The notes: generated from the letters alone by a model not told the origin. Shown: positions 26,261 to 35,178, numbered from the stretch's first letter. The stretch is 64,000 nt of DNA from Asanoa sp. WMMD1127 (GCF_029626225.1 NZ_JARUBP010000001.1:1984001-2048000); one strand, 5' to 3'. A program made the numbers and translations.

Positions 26261-26671
26261 TCAGGGGCAGTTGACCCATTCTTCGGCGCCGTCGGTGAAG
26301 ACCTGGCGCTTCCAGATCGGCAGGCGGGCCTTGGCCTCGTCGACGAGGCGGCCGCAGGCGGCGAAGGCGGCACCGCGGTGCGCGGTGCTGACGGCGGCCA
26401 CGAGGGCGACGTCGCCGATCTTCAGGGCGCCGACGCGGTGGGAGACCGCCACGGCGTACACCTCGGGATCTTTGGCGATCTCGGCGGCGACCTCGCGGAG
26501 CACGTCGAGCGCTGTCGGGTGGCCCTCGTAGTCGAGGGAAACGACCGAGCGCCCGCCGTCGTGGTCGCGGACGACGCCCTGGAACGACACGACCGCGCCG
26601 GCGCGCGGGTCGGCCACGGCCGCTTCGTGCGCGGCGAGATCGAGCGGCTCGGAGGTCACACTGACGATCAC
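26261..26671 (-). CDS. moaE: Molybdopterin synthase catalytic subunit MoaE
   Basis: A 136-residue MoaE. 'AGAVVSFQGVVRDHDGGRSV' and 'LDYEGHPTALDVLREVAAEI' are family blocks; 'AVSHRVGALKIGDVALVAAV' and the catalytic-lysine segment 'PIWKRQVFTDGAEEW' follow. With thiocarboxylated MoaD it converts cyclic pyranopterin monophosphate to molybdopterin. The GTG start overlaps the moeA stop as GTGA, so translation is probably coupled. It is the last gene of the moaC operon. Confidence 0.93.
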   Translation of the reverse strand: MIVSVTSEPLDLAAHEAAVADPRAGAVVSFQGVVRDHDGGRSVVSLDYEGHPTALDVLREVAAEIAKDPEVYAVAVSHRVGALKIGDVALVAAVSTAHRGAAFAACGRLVDEAKARLPIWKRQVFTDGAEEWVNCP

Positions 26672-27906
26672 GGTCGTTCTCCCGGCAGTAGCGGCAACGG
26701 TACGAACGGTACCCGCGCGCCGGCCTCGCCGGACGTACCCGGTGCGATCGCGGCGAAGCCGTGTGCCCGGGCGAGGCCGCGCAGCATCGCCGAGCCGACG
26801 TGCCGGAGCGGGCGGGCGGTGCCGGTGGCCGCGTCGACGTGCACGAGCGCCAGGTGCGTGTAGTCGCCCCGGCCCGGCACCGGCTCGGCCAGAGTGACCG
26901 ACGCCAGCGCGGGCAGCGCCCGCCCGCGCAGGCCGGCCAGCAGTGGTTCTACCAGCGACGCGAGCGCGACCAGGGCCGACTGCGGGTTGCCGGGCAGGCC
27001 GGCGATGAACCGGGCCCGCCCGTCGTCGCCGGTCACGCGGGCCACCAGCATCGGGAAGCCGGGCCGGACCGCAACGGTGTTGACCAGGTATTCCGCCCCG
27101 AGGGCGGCCAGCGCCGGGTGCAGGTGGTCGACCGGGCCGTGCATCGTGCCGCCGGTGGTGCAGACCAGGTCGGCGCCGGCGAGGGCGGAGCGGATCGCGG
27201 CGATGTGCGCGTCGAGCGTGTCCTCGACCGGCCCGACGACGGCACCGGGCGCGACCTGGCAGCCGTACCTCCGGAGCAGGGCGGGAACGTTCGGACCCAG
27301 CGCGTCGCGGACCCGGCCGTCCCCGGGCGGACCCTGGGTGAGCAGCTCGTCGCCGAAGATCCGCACCGCGGCCCGCGGCCGGGGATGCACCGCCAGGGTG
27401 TCGTAGCCGCACGACGCCGCCAGCCCGAGCACGCCCGGGTCGACGGGCGTGCCAGCCGGGACCAGCACCTCGCCGAGCTCGGCCTCCTCGCCGGGCCGGC
27501 GCCATTCGACGGTTTCGCGCAGGCGCCCGGTGACCCGGCCGTCGGCGGTGCGGGTGGACTCCTCGACGCGCAGCACGGCGTCGGCGCCCGGCGGCAGCAT
27601 CCCACCGGTGGCGATCTCGACCCCGGTGCCGTCGTCGGTCAACGGCGCGGGGGAGTTGCCGGCGAGCACCTTGCCGACCAGCGTCCACGGCGCCGGGCCG
27701 CGCACGGCGAAACCGTCCACACTCGACGTGGGGAAGGCCGGCAACGTGGTCAGCGTGACCAGGTCCTGGGCGAGGGTGAGGCCGTCGGCCTCGTCGACCG
27801 GCACCTCGGTCGGTGCTATGAGGGCGGCTCGGCCCGCCTCGTACATCAGCTTGCGGGCCTGGTCCCACGCGGTCGGGGCGGTGGTCGCGACGGTTTCGGC
27901 GGTCAC
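26668..27906 (-). CDS. moeA: Molybdopterin molybdenumtransferase MoeA
   Basis: A 412-residue MoeA that inserts molybdate into adenylylated molybdopterin. Blocks seen: 'PAFPTSSVDGFAVRG', 'IATGGMLPPGADAVLRVEES', 'VFTTGG'-type 'LVCTTGGTMHGPVDHLHPAL' and 'FIAGLPGNPQSALVALASLV'. The usual 'PxMDNSAMDGYA' is replaced by a Ser-Val-Asp-Gly form, common in actinobacteria. GTG start, 25 bp after the mogA-like gene; moaE overlaps its end. Confidence 0.92.
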   Translation of the reverse strand: MTAETVATTAPTAWDQARKLMYEAGRAALIAPTEVPVDEADGLTLAQDLVTLTTLPAFPTSSVDGFAVRGPAPWTLVGKVLAGNSPAPLTDDGTGVEIATGGMLPPGADAVLRVEESTRTADGRVTGRLRETVEWRRPGEEAELGEVLVPAGTPVDPGVLGLAASCGYDTLAVHPRPRAAVRIFGDELLTQGPPGDGRVRDALGPNVPALLRRYGCQVAPGAVVGPVEDTLDAHIAAIRSALAGADLVCTTGGTMHGPVDHLHPALAALGAEYLVNTVAVRPGFPMLVARVTGDDGRARFIAGLPGNPQSALVALASLVEPLLAGLRGRALPALASVTLAEPVPGRGDYTHLALVHVDAATGTARPLRHVGSAMLRGLARAHGFAAIAPGTSGEAGARVPFVPLPLLPGERP

Positions 27907-27931
27907 CCTGCGAGCCTATGCCTGCGCCGGG

Positions 27932-28417
27932 TCAGATGTTCGGTGCGGGATGATCTCCGCCGCGGAGCTGGTCGACCGCGTGCACCAGGATGGGGCCGAG
28001 CACGGCCAGACCGTCGCGGGCGCCACCCTTGGAGCCGGGCAGGTTGATCACCAGAGTCCGGCCGGCCACTCCGGCCACCCCGCGGGACAGTGCGGCGGCC
28101 GGGATCTGCTCCCGGCTGTGCGCCCGGATGGCCTCGGCGATGCCCGGCACCTCGTAGTCGAGCAACACCTTGGTCACCTCGGGCGTCTGGTCGGTCGGCG
28201 TGATGCCGGTGCCGCCGCTGGTCACCACCACGTCGATGCCCTCGGCGATCGACATCCGCAGCGCCTGCGCGACCGGCTCGCCGTCGGGCACGACGATGGG
28301 CTCGTCGACCTCACAGCCGATCTGCCGCAGGCCGTCGACCAGGATCGGGCCGCTGGTGTCGGCGTAGACGCCGGCGGCCGCCCGGTTGGAGGCCACGATG
28401 ACGCGGGCGCGAATCAC
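27932..28417 (-). CDS. mogA: Molybdenum cofactor biosynthesis protein MogA/MoaB
   Basis: A 161-residue MoaB/MogA-type molybdopterin adenylyltransferase. 'ARVIVASNRAAAGVYADTSG', 'DVVVTSGGTGITPTDQTPEV' (the TSGGTG nucleotide-binding loop), 'VAGRTLVINLPGSKGGARDG' and a short C-terminal helix cover the whole fold. It activates molybdopterin by adenylylation for MoeA. The GTG start overlaps the moaC stop as GTGA. MoaB and MogA cannot be separated by eye. Confidence 0.9.
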   Translation of the reverse strand: MIRARVIVASNRAAAGVYADTSGPILVDGLRQIGCEVDEPIVVPDGEPVAQALRMSIAEGIDVVVTSGGTGITPTDQTPEVTKVLLDYEVPGIAEAIRAHSREQIPAAALSRGVAGVAGRTLVINLPGSKGGARDGLAVLGPILVHAVDQLRGGDHPAPNI

Positions 28418-28899
28418 TGTTCGTCCTCCCTGGTCCAGAGACCGGTCTTGCCGCCCTCCTTGCGGAGCACCCGCACGTCGGTGATCGACGCGGCCGGGTC
28501 GACCGCCTTGACCATGTCGACCAGGGCGAGGCCGGCGGTGGCCACCGCGGTCAACGCCTCCATCTCGACGCCGGTGCGGTCGGCGGTGCGGGTGACTGCC
28601 GTGATCTCGACGGTCGTCTCGCCGAGCACGAACTCGACGGTCACCCCGGTCAACGCGATCGGGTGGCAGAGCGGCACGATGTCGGGCGTCTTCTTGGCGC
28701 CCATGATGCCGGCGATCCGCGCCACCGCGAGCGCGTCACCCTTGGGCAGCCCGTCCCGGCGCAGCAGGTCGACCACCTCGGCGGTGGTTTTCAACTGGCC
28801 GGCGGCGGTGGCCCGGCGGGCCGAGACGTCCTTGGCGGAGACGTCGACCATGCGGGCCGCTCCGCCCTCGTCGACATGCGTCAGATGTGCTTCGCCCAC
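28414..28899 (-). CDS. moaC: Cyclic pyranopterin monophosphate synthase MoaC
   Basis: A 161-residue MoaC, first gene of the moaC-mogA-moeA-moaE operon. It converts the MoaA product to cyclic pyranopterin monophosphate. 'LTHVDEGGAARMVDVSAKDV', 'IAGIMGAKKTPDIVPLCHPI' (KKT..LCHP active-site block) and 'TGVEMEALTAVATAGLALVD' are diagnostic, as is the conserved Lys in 'DMVKAVDP'. The reading frames overlap tightly downstream, and a sigma-70-like promoter lies about 60 bp upstream. Confidence 0.95.
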   Translation of the reverse strand: MGEAHLTHVDEGGAARMVDVSAKDVSARRATAAGQLKTTAEVVDLLRRDGLPKGDALAVARIAGIMGAKKTPDIVPLCHPIALTGVTVEFVLGETTVEITAVTRTADRTGVEMEALTAVATAGLALVDMVKAVDPAASITDVRVLRKEGGKTGLWTREDEQ

Positions 28900-28955
28900 G
28901 CTGTGAGCCTATCGGTCAGGGCGGGGACCGCACGGTACCGACGCTTTCCGTCGCA

Positions 28956-28983
28956 GTTATATGAGTCTCGTATTATCGCACAA
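28956..28983 (-). promoter_or_regulatory. Sigma-70-like promoter for the moaC operon
   Basis: On the minus strand the -35 word TTGTGC (28983-28978) and the -10 word TATAAC (28961-28956) are separated by 16 bp. It lies about 57 bp upstream of moaC in an AT-richer stretch. Predicted from sequence only. Confidence 0.5.
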
Positions 28984-29097
28984 ACTTTGTCCGCCCGCAT
29001 GATGGTTTGTTAATGCACCAACAATGCATTCGACGTGCAGCCGTTTGGCGCATGGAGAGTAGTCCGTTCAGCTACAGAGAGTGGCGCAGTGGTGGCC

Positions 29098-29367
29098 ATG
29101 TGGGTGTGGTTAATCCCGGTTGGTGCATGCCCGTCCGAGTATGCAGATGCGGAGCGTTGGCTTAAGTCACGCGACAAGGGGTTGGTGCGTAAGCACCTGC
29201 GGCCGGAGAATAACGAGTGGCGCATTGCCCACAGAGCGCACGCAATCGCTGACCGCCCGCTCACTTCCGAATTTGTCGAGCCCTTCCGACCGAATCGTAC
29301 AAACCGCACCGGCTTGAATGCGGTGCGCATTCATCGAGTGAACACATCGTTACAAAACGGTCCCTAG
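29098..29367 (+). CDS. Doubtful small ORF in AT-richer gap
   Basis: An 89-codon open frame starting MWVWLIPVGACPSEYADAER in the 669-bp gap between moaC and the GGDEF-EAL gene (28900-29568). It has no recognisable domain, no clear ribosome-binding site and a third-position composition unlike neighbouring genes (codons such as TTA, AGT and CTT appear). It may be a remnant or chance frame. Otherwise the gap shows only the moaC promoter and AT-rich sequence near 29370-29560. Confidence 0.2.
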   Translation: MWVWLIPVGACPSEYADAERWLKSRDKGLVRKHLRPENNEWRIAHRAHAIADRPLTSEFVEPFRPNRTNRTGLNAVRIHRVNTSLQNGP

Positions 29368-29568
29368 TTGGCGAATACTGCTCATATCGACATTTCTCGG
29401 TTCAAATATGGCGATCAGCAACTTACGCTTCTCCCATCGCCGGAACAAGCCGGCCAAAGACTTGGGGAGTAGGCATGCGCGCCAACGAGTGGAGCTGAAG
29501 TCCCAAAAGAACAGGTCACGGTCCGGTATGCTGGCGTCACTCGTAGGCGTCGCTCTAATGGGGATCGA

Positions 29569-32100
29569 TTGACCGACGAACCGAAGACCCACCACAACGC
29601 GACCGATCGGCAGCTCCGGCTGCTCGTCGGTCTCGTGGTGTTTCTGGCCGCCGTCGCGATCGCAGCGTCGATTTATATGATCGCCACGAAAAGGGTCGAA
29701 AATCCGTCTCTATTGACATTAGGTGCATTGACCGTCGCGGCGACGGCGTCCAACCGGGCGATGCTGAACGTACGCATCCGAGCCAACAAATATGGCCAGT
29801 CCTGGACCGAGATCGTCACCCTCGTCGGGTTGACCGTCGCCCCGCCACCGTGGGTTGTGGTGTGCACCGCGGTCGGCATCGTCATCGGTCGGGTGCTTGG
29901 GCGGGTCAGTCCTCTCAAAGTTGCCTTCGGCGCCAGCAAGGACGCGGTGTCGGCGGCCGCGGGAGCTGGCGTCATGTATGCCGGCGGTACCGCTTTCGTC
30001 ACCGGCGACCCGCAGTTCCACATCCTGTCTCTAGTGCTCGCCTTCCTTACCGTGACCGTGGTCGACGAGTTGCTGGTCCACCCCGTGGTGGCCCTCGCCA
30101 CGCGCACACCGCTCTCCCAGCAGTTCCGTCGCTACCTCGACATCAGGATCGGCTTCGGCCTGGCCCGACTGGTGGTGGCGCTGTTCATCGTCTGGCTCCT
30201 GTCTCTCAACCGCGACGCCCAGGTCTTGCTGGTCGCGCCGCTGCTGATCCTGACCCTGCATCTCTGGTACTCGAATCGGATCCGGAAGCGCGACGAGCGC
30301 ATCTCGTGGCAACGGCTCGCCAGCTCGGCGGAGGCACTCAACGACGTCGACCTGCGTCGCGTCATGGAGGTCGCGGTCGAGTGGACGCCTGATCTCTTCT
30401 CCGCCGACGGGGCGGAGGTCGAGGTTTTCCACACCGACCCGCCACGGTTGGTGCGTGGCCTCGGCGGCAAGGTCGATCCACCTGGTGCGGGCGAGTGGCC
30501 GACTGACACCTTCGTGATCACGACGGTGCTCGAGGATCGCACAGACAGCAAACCCATCGGCGAGCTGCGGTTGCATTTCAGCGGCCCGGTGCAGCTCAAC
30601 GAGATGGAGATCTACAAGCTGCGCACCTTCGCATCCGCTCTGAACACCGCGATCCACAACGCGTCCGCATACGCGGAGCTCGAGCGGGTCGCGGTCGTGC
30701 ACGCACACGACGCGGCGCACGATGCGCTGACTGGGCTGGCCAATCGCCGTCAGCTACTCGACCACGGCCAGAGGTTGATCTCGGACGAGCACGCCAACGG
30801 CGTCGTGGCGTTGCTTCTGCTGGACCTCAATCATTTCAAGGAGGTCAACGACACTCTGGGTCACGCAGCCGGCGACGAGGTGCTCAAGCAGGTCGCCCAG
30901 CGGCTCGGGGGCGCCGCCCGCACCGACGACCTGGTGGCCCGCCTAGGCGGCGACGAGTTCGCCGTCCTGCTGACCGGCCTGCCCGCACCTGCGGTCGCAG
31001 CCCACCGGGCGGAGCGGCTGATCCGTGCCCTGCAGGAGCCCATGGAGGTCGAGGGCATGCAGATCACCGTCGAGGCCAGTGGGGGGATCGCGACGGCGCC
31101 GAGCACCGGGGGGATCGCCGAACTGCTGCGGCGGGCCGATGTCGCCATGTACCAGGCCAAGCGGTCCGGGCTGCGAATCGCCACCTACTCGCACGCGCGG
31201 GACACCGCTGACATCGGCCGGTTCGCGATGACCGGGGGCCTGACCAGCGCGGTCGCCGACGGGACGCTCACCGTCGACTTCCAGCCGATCGTCGACCTGG
31301 CCAGCGGTGAGGTGCTCGCGGCCGAGGCGCTGGCCCGCTGGCACCACCCCGATCACGGCACCGTCGATCCGCTGCGGTTCCTGGAGACGGTCGAGCGCAG
31401 TGGGTTGCTGCCGGCGTTCGCCGAGGCCGTGCTCGACCAGGCGTTGCTGGCCTGCTCATCGTGGCGGGAGGCGGGCTTCGACCTGCCGGTCGCGGTCAAC
31501 GTCGCACCGCGCAGCCTGCTCGACCCGCGCTTCCCGGGCTCGGTGACGACCCGGCTGCGTACGCACGACCTGCCGCCCGATCGGCTCATCCTCGAGCTGA
31601 CCGAGACCTTGACGATCAGCCAGCTCGAGGTGGTCGACCAGGTGCTCGGCCGGCTGCGCGACGAGGGTGTGCGGCTGGCGCTCGACGACTTCGGCACCGG
31701 GTACTCGTCGTTGTCGGTGTTGTCGCGGATCCCCGTACACGAGTTGAAGATCGACAAGCAGTTCGTCACCGCCATGGAGACCTCGCCCGAGGCCGGCGCG
31801 GTGATCCGGTCCACCGTCGACCTCGGGCGCAGCCTCGACCTCGCGGTGGTGGCCGAGGGCGTCGACAGCGAGCCGCAGCGGCGCGCGCTCTGGGAGCTCG
31901 GCTGCACGGCCGGGCAGGGGCAGCTGTTCGCGCGCCCGATGACCGCCGCACGGCTGCTCGCGTCGCTGCACCGCGGCTCGGGCGGGCGGCCTGGCACCCT
32001 CGCGCCTGCGCTGCACGACGAAGGGGCGGTGATCCGGCTCAGTCCGCGGCGGGCGGTGCCGCGACAGCGCAGCGAGCGTTTGCCACACTTGGGCGGATGA
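29569..32100 (+). CDS. GGDEF-EAL bifunctional cyclic-di-GMP enzyme, membrane-bound
   Basis: An 843-residue protein. About six hydrophobic segments in the first 230 residues form a membrane sensor, then a GAF-like region (~235-380), then GGDEF and EAL domains. The GGDEF motif is intact at residues 460-464 ('ARLGGDEFAVLL') with an I-site RxxD (RTDD) five residues before it. The EAL domain has EAL at 586-588, 'NVAPRSL', 'LELTETL', 'ALDDFGTGYSSLSVL', 'LKIDKQF' and 'VVAEGVDS', so the metal and catalytic residues are present. It could make and break c-di-GMP. TTG start. Its stop overlaps the next gene as ATGA. Confidence 0.9.
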   Translation: MTDEPKTHHNATDRQLRLLVGLVVFLAAVAIAASIYMIATKRVENPSLLTLGALTVAATASNRAMLNVRIRANKYGQSWTEIVTLVGLTVAPPPWVVVCTAVGIVIGRVLGRVSPLKVAFGASKDAVSAAAGAGVMYAGGTAFVTGDPQFHILSLVLAFLTVTVVDELLVHPVVALATRTPLSQQFRRYLDIRIGFGLARLVVALFIVWLLSLNRDAQVLLVAPLLILTLHLWYSNRIRKRDERISWQRLASSAEALNDVDLRRVMEVAVEWTPDLFSADGAEVEVFHTDPPRLVRGLGGKVDPPGAGEWPTDTFVITTVLEDRTDSKPIGELRLHFSGPVQLNEMEIYKLRTFASALNTAIHNASAYAELERVAVVHAHDAAHDALTGLANRRQLLDHGQRLISDEHANGVVALLLLDLNHFKEVNDTLGHAAGDEVLKQVAQRLGGAARTDDLVARLGGDEFAVLLTGLPAPAVAAHRAERLIRALQEPMEVEGMQITVEASGGIATAPSTGGIAELLRRADVAMYQAKRSGLRIATYSHARDTADIGRFAMTGGLTSAVADGTLTVDFQPIVDLASGEVLAAEALARWHHPDHGTVDPLRFLETVERSGLLPAFAEAVLDQALLACSSWREAGFDLPVAVNVAPRSLLDPRFPGSVTTRLRTHDLPPDRLILELTETLTISQLEVVDQVLGRLRDEGVRLALDDFGTGYSSLSVLSRIPVHELKIDKQFVTAMETSPEAGAVIRSTVDLGRSLDLAVVAEGVDSEPQRRALWELGCTAGQGQLFARPMTAARLLASLHRGSGGRPGTLAPALHDEGAVIRLSPRRAVPRQRSERLPHLGG

Positions 32101-33353
32101 TCACCTGGTCCCGGCTCGACCGTGCGGCCGGCGGCCTGGCCTTCGATCTCGGCCTCTACGCGCTGTCGGCCGGCTTCGCCGCGATCACGGCGGTTACCTC
32201 GACCCTGTTGCCGCATCGAGCGTGGGGTGGCGTGGCCGCGATCGGGTACGCCGTGGCGGCCGTCGCCGTGCTCACGCAGTGGCTCGCCGGCAACCGCGAC
32301 CCGCGACTGCGCGCCGCCATCACCGGTTTCGCCTGGGTCGCCACCGCGTGGGTGCCGATGCTGATCCAGTCGGTCGAGCGGGCCGGCGGGCGCACCGACC
32401 GGGCGCAGGAGGAGGTGCTGGTCGTCGAGGACGGCGGGAGCCGGCTGCTGCACCACGCGACGCCGTACCTCTCCGACGACACGATCGCCCGGTTGCCGGC
32501 CGACGAGCGGTTGCTGGGCTATCTGCCGTACCAGCCGGGAATGTCGCTGTTCGGTCTGCCACGCGCGCTGGCCGGCGACGCCTGGTGGACCGACGCCCGG
32601 ATCTGGTTCCTGCTCGCCACCACCGCCGCCTTGGGTCTCACGATCGCTTTGGTACGCGGCCCGCGCGTGCTGCGGGCCGTGCAGCTGACCACGGTGCTGC
32701 CCGTCTGCGCGCTGACCGCCGCCACCGGCGGTGACGACCTGCCGGTGCTGGCGCTGTGCCTGCTGGCCCTCGCGCTCTGCGCCCGCGAGCGCTGGGGGTG
32801 GGCCGGGGTCGCCGCCGGGCTGGCCGCCGCGCTCAAGCTGCTGGCGCTGCCGATCCTCGCGGTGCTCATCATCCACGCGCTGACCCGGCGACGGCTGGGG
32901 CGGTTCGCGCTGGGCGCGCTCGGGCTGCCGGTGCTCGCGGTGGTGCCGCCGCTGCTGCGCGATCCGGGCGCGCTGGTCGACAACGTGATCGGCTTCCCGC
33001 TCGGGCACGGCGTGGTCACCAGCCCGGCGGCCTCGCCGTTTCCCGGGCGGCTGATCGCCACCGGCCTGCCGGCGGGGCGCGTCATCGCGCTCGGTCTGCT
33101 GCTGCTCGCGGGCCTGGCCATCGCGGTGTGGCTGGTCCGCCGGCCACCGACGACCGCTGCGGCGGCGGCGCTGATCAGCGGGTACGGGCTGCTGGCGGCG
33201 ATCTTCCTGATGCCGTCGACGCGGTTCGGCTACCTGTTGTACCCGGTGGCGCTGCTGGCCTGGGCGCCGGCGCTGACGGCCGCGGCCAGCGTCACCGAGC
33301 GCCCCGATCGCGTGGAAGAAGCGGCGGACGGGCGCGCGACGGCGTACACCTGA
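32097..33353 (+). CDS. Polytopic membrane protein, GT-C/GT87-like
   Basis: A 418-residue integral membrane protein with about ten hydrophobic segments. It has 'HHATPYLSDDTIARLPADE' and 'LGYLPYQPGMSLFGLPRALA' (large first loop) and 'GLAAALKLLALPILAVLII', similar in layout to GT87 mannosyltransferases (compare 'SIKLTPALF' in the gene at 24287). The start is the ATG that overlaps the c-di-GMP gene stop (ATGA). The coupling hints at c-di-GMP control of a glycan, but this is inference. The catalytic Asp near TM1 is not obvious. Confidence 0.72.
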   Translation: MITWSRLDRAAGGLAFDLGLYALSAGFAAITAVTSTLLPHRAWGGVAAIGYAVAAVAVLTQWLAGNRDPRLRAAITGFAWVATAWVPMLIQSVERAGGRTDRAQEEVLVVEDGGSRLLHHATPYLSDDTIARLPADERLLGYLPYQPGMSLFGLPRALAGDAWWTDARIWFLLATTAALGLTIALVRGPRVLRAVQLTTVLPVCALTAATGGDDLPVLALCLLALALCARERWGWAGVAAGLAAALKLLALPILAVLIIHALTRRRLGRFALGALGLPVLAVVPPLLRDPGALVDNVIGFPLGHGVVTSPAASPFPGRLIATGLPAGRVIALGLLLLAGLAIAVWLVRRPPTTAAAAALISGYGLLAAIFLMPSTRFGYLLYPVALLAWAPALTAAASVTERPDRVEEAADGRATAYT

Positions 33354-33357
33354 ATGG

Positions 33358-34017
33358 GTGGACGGCTCCTCCTTCCCTGACCGGGCAGCGGCCGGCGCGG
33401 TGCTGGCGGACGCCTTGGGCGGCTATGCCGGCCGGACCGACGTGCTGGTGCTCGGGCTGGTGCGGGGCGGCATCCCCGTCGCGGCCGCGGTCGCGGGGCG
33501 GCTGGACGTCGCGCTCGATGCCCTGGTGATCCGCAAGCTGGGCGTGCCGTGGTCGCCGGAGGTCGCGTTCGGCGCGCTCGGCCCCGGGGGCGTGATGGTG
33601 GTGAACGACGACGTGGCGGCCCGGCTCGAGCAGGGCGACGTCGACGCGGTGGTTTCACGTGAATCGGCGGAGCTGTCCCGGCGGGAGGCGATCTATCGCC
33701 GCGGGCGACCGCCGTTGTCGTTGGCCGGGACGGTGGCGGTGCTGGTCGACGACGGCCTGGCGACGGGCGCGTCGGCGCGGGCGGCGGTCGCGGTGGCCCG
33801 GGCGCTGTCCGCGGCGCGGGTCGTGCTCGCGGTGCCGGTCGGCTCGGTGCGGGCCCTGCGTGCCCTGGAACCGCTGGTCGACGAGCTGGTCTGCCCGCTG
33901 CGGCCGGCGCCGTTCGGCGCGGTCAGCGAGTTCTACGACGACTTCCACCAGGTGTCCGACCGCGAGGTGGCCGCAGCGCTGGACTCGGCCCGCGTGCGTC
34001 CACCCGGTACCGTCTAG
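33358..34017 (+). CDS. Phosphoribosyltransferase family protein
   Basis: A 219-residue protein of the PRTase type I fold. 'DVLVLGLVRGGIPVAAAVAG' is the N-terminal binding loop, 'DALVIRKLGVPWSPEVAFGA' follows, and the PRPP loop is 'VAVLVDDGLATGASARAAV' (DDGLATG). The family includes predicted phosphoribosyl transferases fused to or near hydrolases; the substrate is unknown. GTG start 4 bp after the membrane protein gene. A parS-like sequence lies inside the gene at 33652. Confidence 0.83.
   Translation: MDGSSFPDRAAAGAVLADALGGYAGRTDVLVLGLVRGGIPVAAAVAGRLDVALDALVIRKLGVPWSPEVAFGALGPGGVMVVNDDVAARLEQGDVDAVVSRESAELSRREAIYRRGRPPLSLAGTVAVLVDDGLATGASARAAVAVARALSAARVVLAVPVGSVRALRALEPLVDELVCPLRPAPFGAVSEFYDDFHQVSDREVAAALDSARVRPPGTV
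33652..33665. promoter_or_regulatory. parS: parS-like ParB binding site
   Basis: GTTTCACGTGAATC differs from the actinobacterial parS consensus GTTTCACGTGAAAC at one position. It lies within the phosphoribosyltransferase gene. parS sites cluster around oriC and are bound by ParB for chromosome segregation. ParB binding here is inferred. Confidence 0.7.
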
Positions 34018-34019
34018 TG

Positions 34020-34418
34020 ATGCAGATGACCTGTCCGAAGTGTCGTGGCGAGATGCGTACCTACGAGCGCAGTGGCGTGACCATCGACCAGTGCGGCGAG
34101 TGCCGTGGGATCTTCCTCGACCGCGGCGAGCTCGAGAAGCTTTTCGAGGCCGAGGCCAACTGGAACCGTCAACACTCCTCCGCACCGCCCGCGCCCGGGC
34201 AACCGGCGCACTCCGGTGGCTACGCCCCACCGCCCCCGCCACCGCCGGGTGGCCACGCGCCGGGCTACGGGCAGCCGAGCCACGTGCCGCCGCCGCCCCC
34301 GCCGGCGCACTACCCGCCGCAGCCGGCCTACGGTCAGCACGGCGGGCAATACGGCTACCACGGCCACTACCGCAACAAGCGTCACAAGAAGGGCTTCCTG
34401 GGCGAGCTGTTCGACTGA
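34020..34418 (+). CDS. TFIIB-type zinc-ribbon protein with Pro/Gly/Tyr/His-rich tail
   Basis: A 132-residue protein. The zf-TFIIB motif is clear at the N-terminus: 'TCPKCRGEM' and 'IDQCGECRGIFLDRGELEKL' (CxxC...CxxC). The rest is low-complexity 'PPPPPPPGG', 'QHGGQYGYHGHY' and a basic end 'KRHKKGFLGELFD'. Bacterial proteins of this type are small and of unknown role. ATG at 34020 overlaps closely with the previous TAG, so the two are likely cotranscribed. Confidence 0.82.
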   Translation: MQMTCPKCRGEMRTYERSGVTIDQCGECRGIFLDRGELEKLFEAEANWNRQHSSAPPAPGQPAHSGGYAPPPPPPPGGHAPGYGQPSHVPPPPPPAHYPPQPAYGQHGGQYGYHGHYRNKRHKKGFLGELFD

Positions 34419-34494
34419 GTTCGCGCTGTCGCTTGCCGGGGGTCGGTCGCCGTTGTCGGCTGCCGGCCCCCGTGCCGCGTGAGATCGTCTAGTC

Positions 34495-35178
34495 ATGACG
34501 GCTCCTGCCGGCGCTGCCGCCCTCGCCGCCGCCTACGACGCGGTCACCGCGGTGGTGCTGCCGCTGACCGACGACGACCTGCTGCGACCCACCCGATGCC
34601 GGGGCTGGGTGATCGCCGACGTGGTGCACCACCTGCTGCAGGACGCGCGGCGGGCACTGGTGACGTTCGCCAGCCCGGCTCCCGGGCCGTCCGATGTGGA
34701 CCACGTGAGCTACTGGTCGGCGTACCCGGGCAGTGGTGATGCGGCGGCTAGCCAGCACAACGCGTGGTTGACCAGGCGGGCGGCTTCGGCGTACGACCGG
34801 CCGTCGGCGATTGTCGCGGTGTGGGCGTCGACCGCGCCGGCGGCCGCCCGCGCCGCCGCGGCCGCGGACGCCACGTCGTTCGTGGCGACGCAGGGGCATG
34901 TGCTGTCGGTGCCCGACTTCGTCGCCACGCTGGTGACCGAGGCCGTGGTGCATCATCTCGACCTGACCGTCGACCTCCCGTCGGCGCCGGAACCGCCGGC
35001 GTCCGCGCTGGCCGTCGCCGTGTCCACGATGGACGGTTTGCTCAGCGACGAGGTCGTGCGGCCGGTGGGCTGGTCGTCGAAGGAGTTCCTGCTCAAGGCG
35101 AGCGGCCGGGAGGCACTGACACCGCGGGACCGGGTCGCGCTCGGCGAGGCCGCGGGCTGGTTTCCGCTCTTGTCTTAA
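34495..35178 (+). CDS. Maleylpyruvate isomerase / mycothiol-dependent (MDMPI/DinB-like) family protein
   Basis: A 227-residue helical protein. 'RCRGWVIADVVHHLLQDAR' is the MDMPI N-terminal metal-binding block (His pair) and 'LVTEAVVHHLDLTVDLP' supplies the third His region; a C-terminal lipid-transfer-like tail follows. Members bind a divalent metal and may use mycothiol, which fits the ino1 gene nearby. ATG start. It ends tail-to-tail with dnaB, overlapping 4 bp. Confidence 0.78.
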   Translation: MTAPAGAAALAAAYDAVTAVVLPLTDDDLLRPTRCRGWVIADVVHHLLQDARRALVTFASPAPGPSDVDHVSYWSAYPGSGDAAASQHNAWLTRRAASAYDRPSAIVAVWASTAPAAARAAAAADATSFVATQGHVLSVPDFVATLVTEAVVHHLDLTVDLPSAPEPPASALAVAVSTMDGLLSDEVVRPVGWSSKEFLLKASGREALTPRDRVALGEAAGWFPLLS

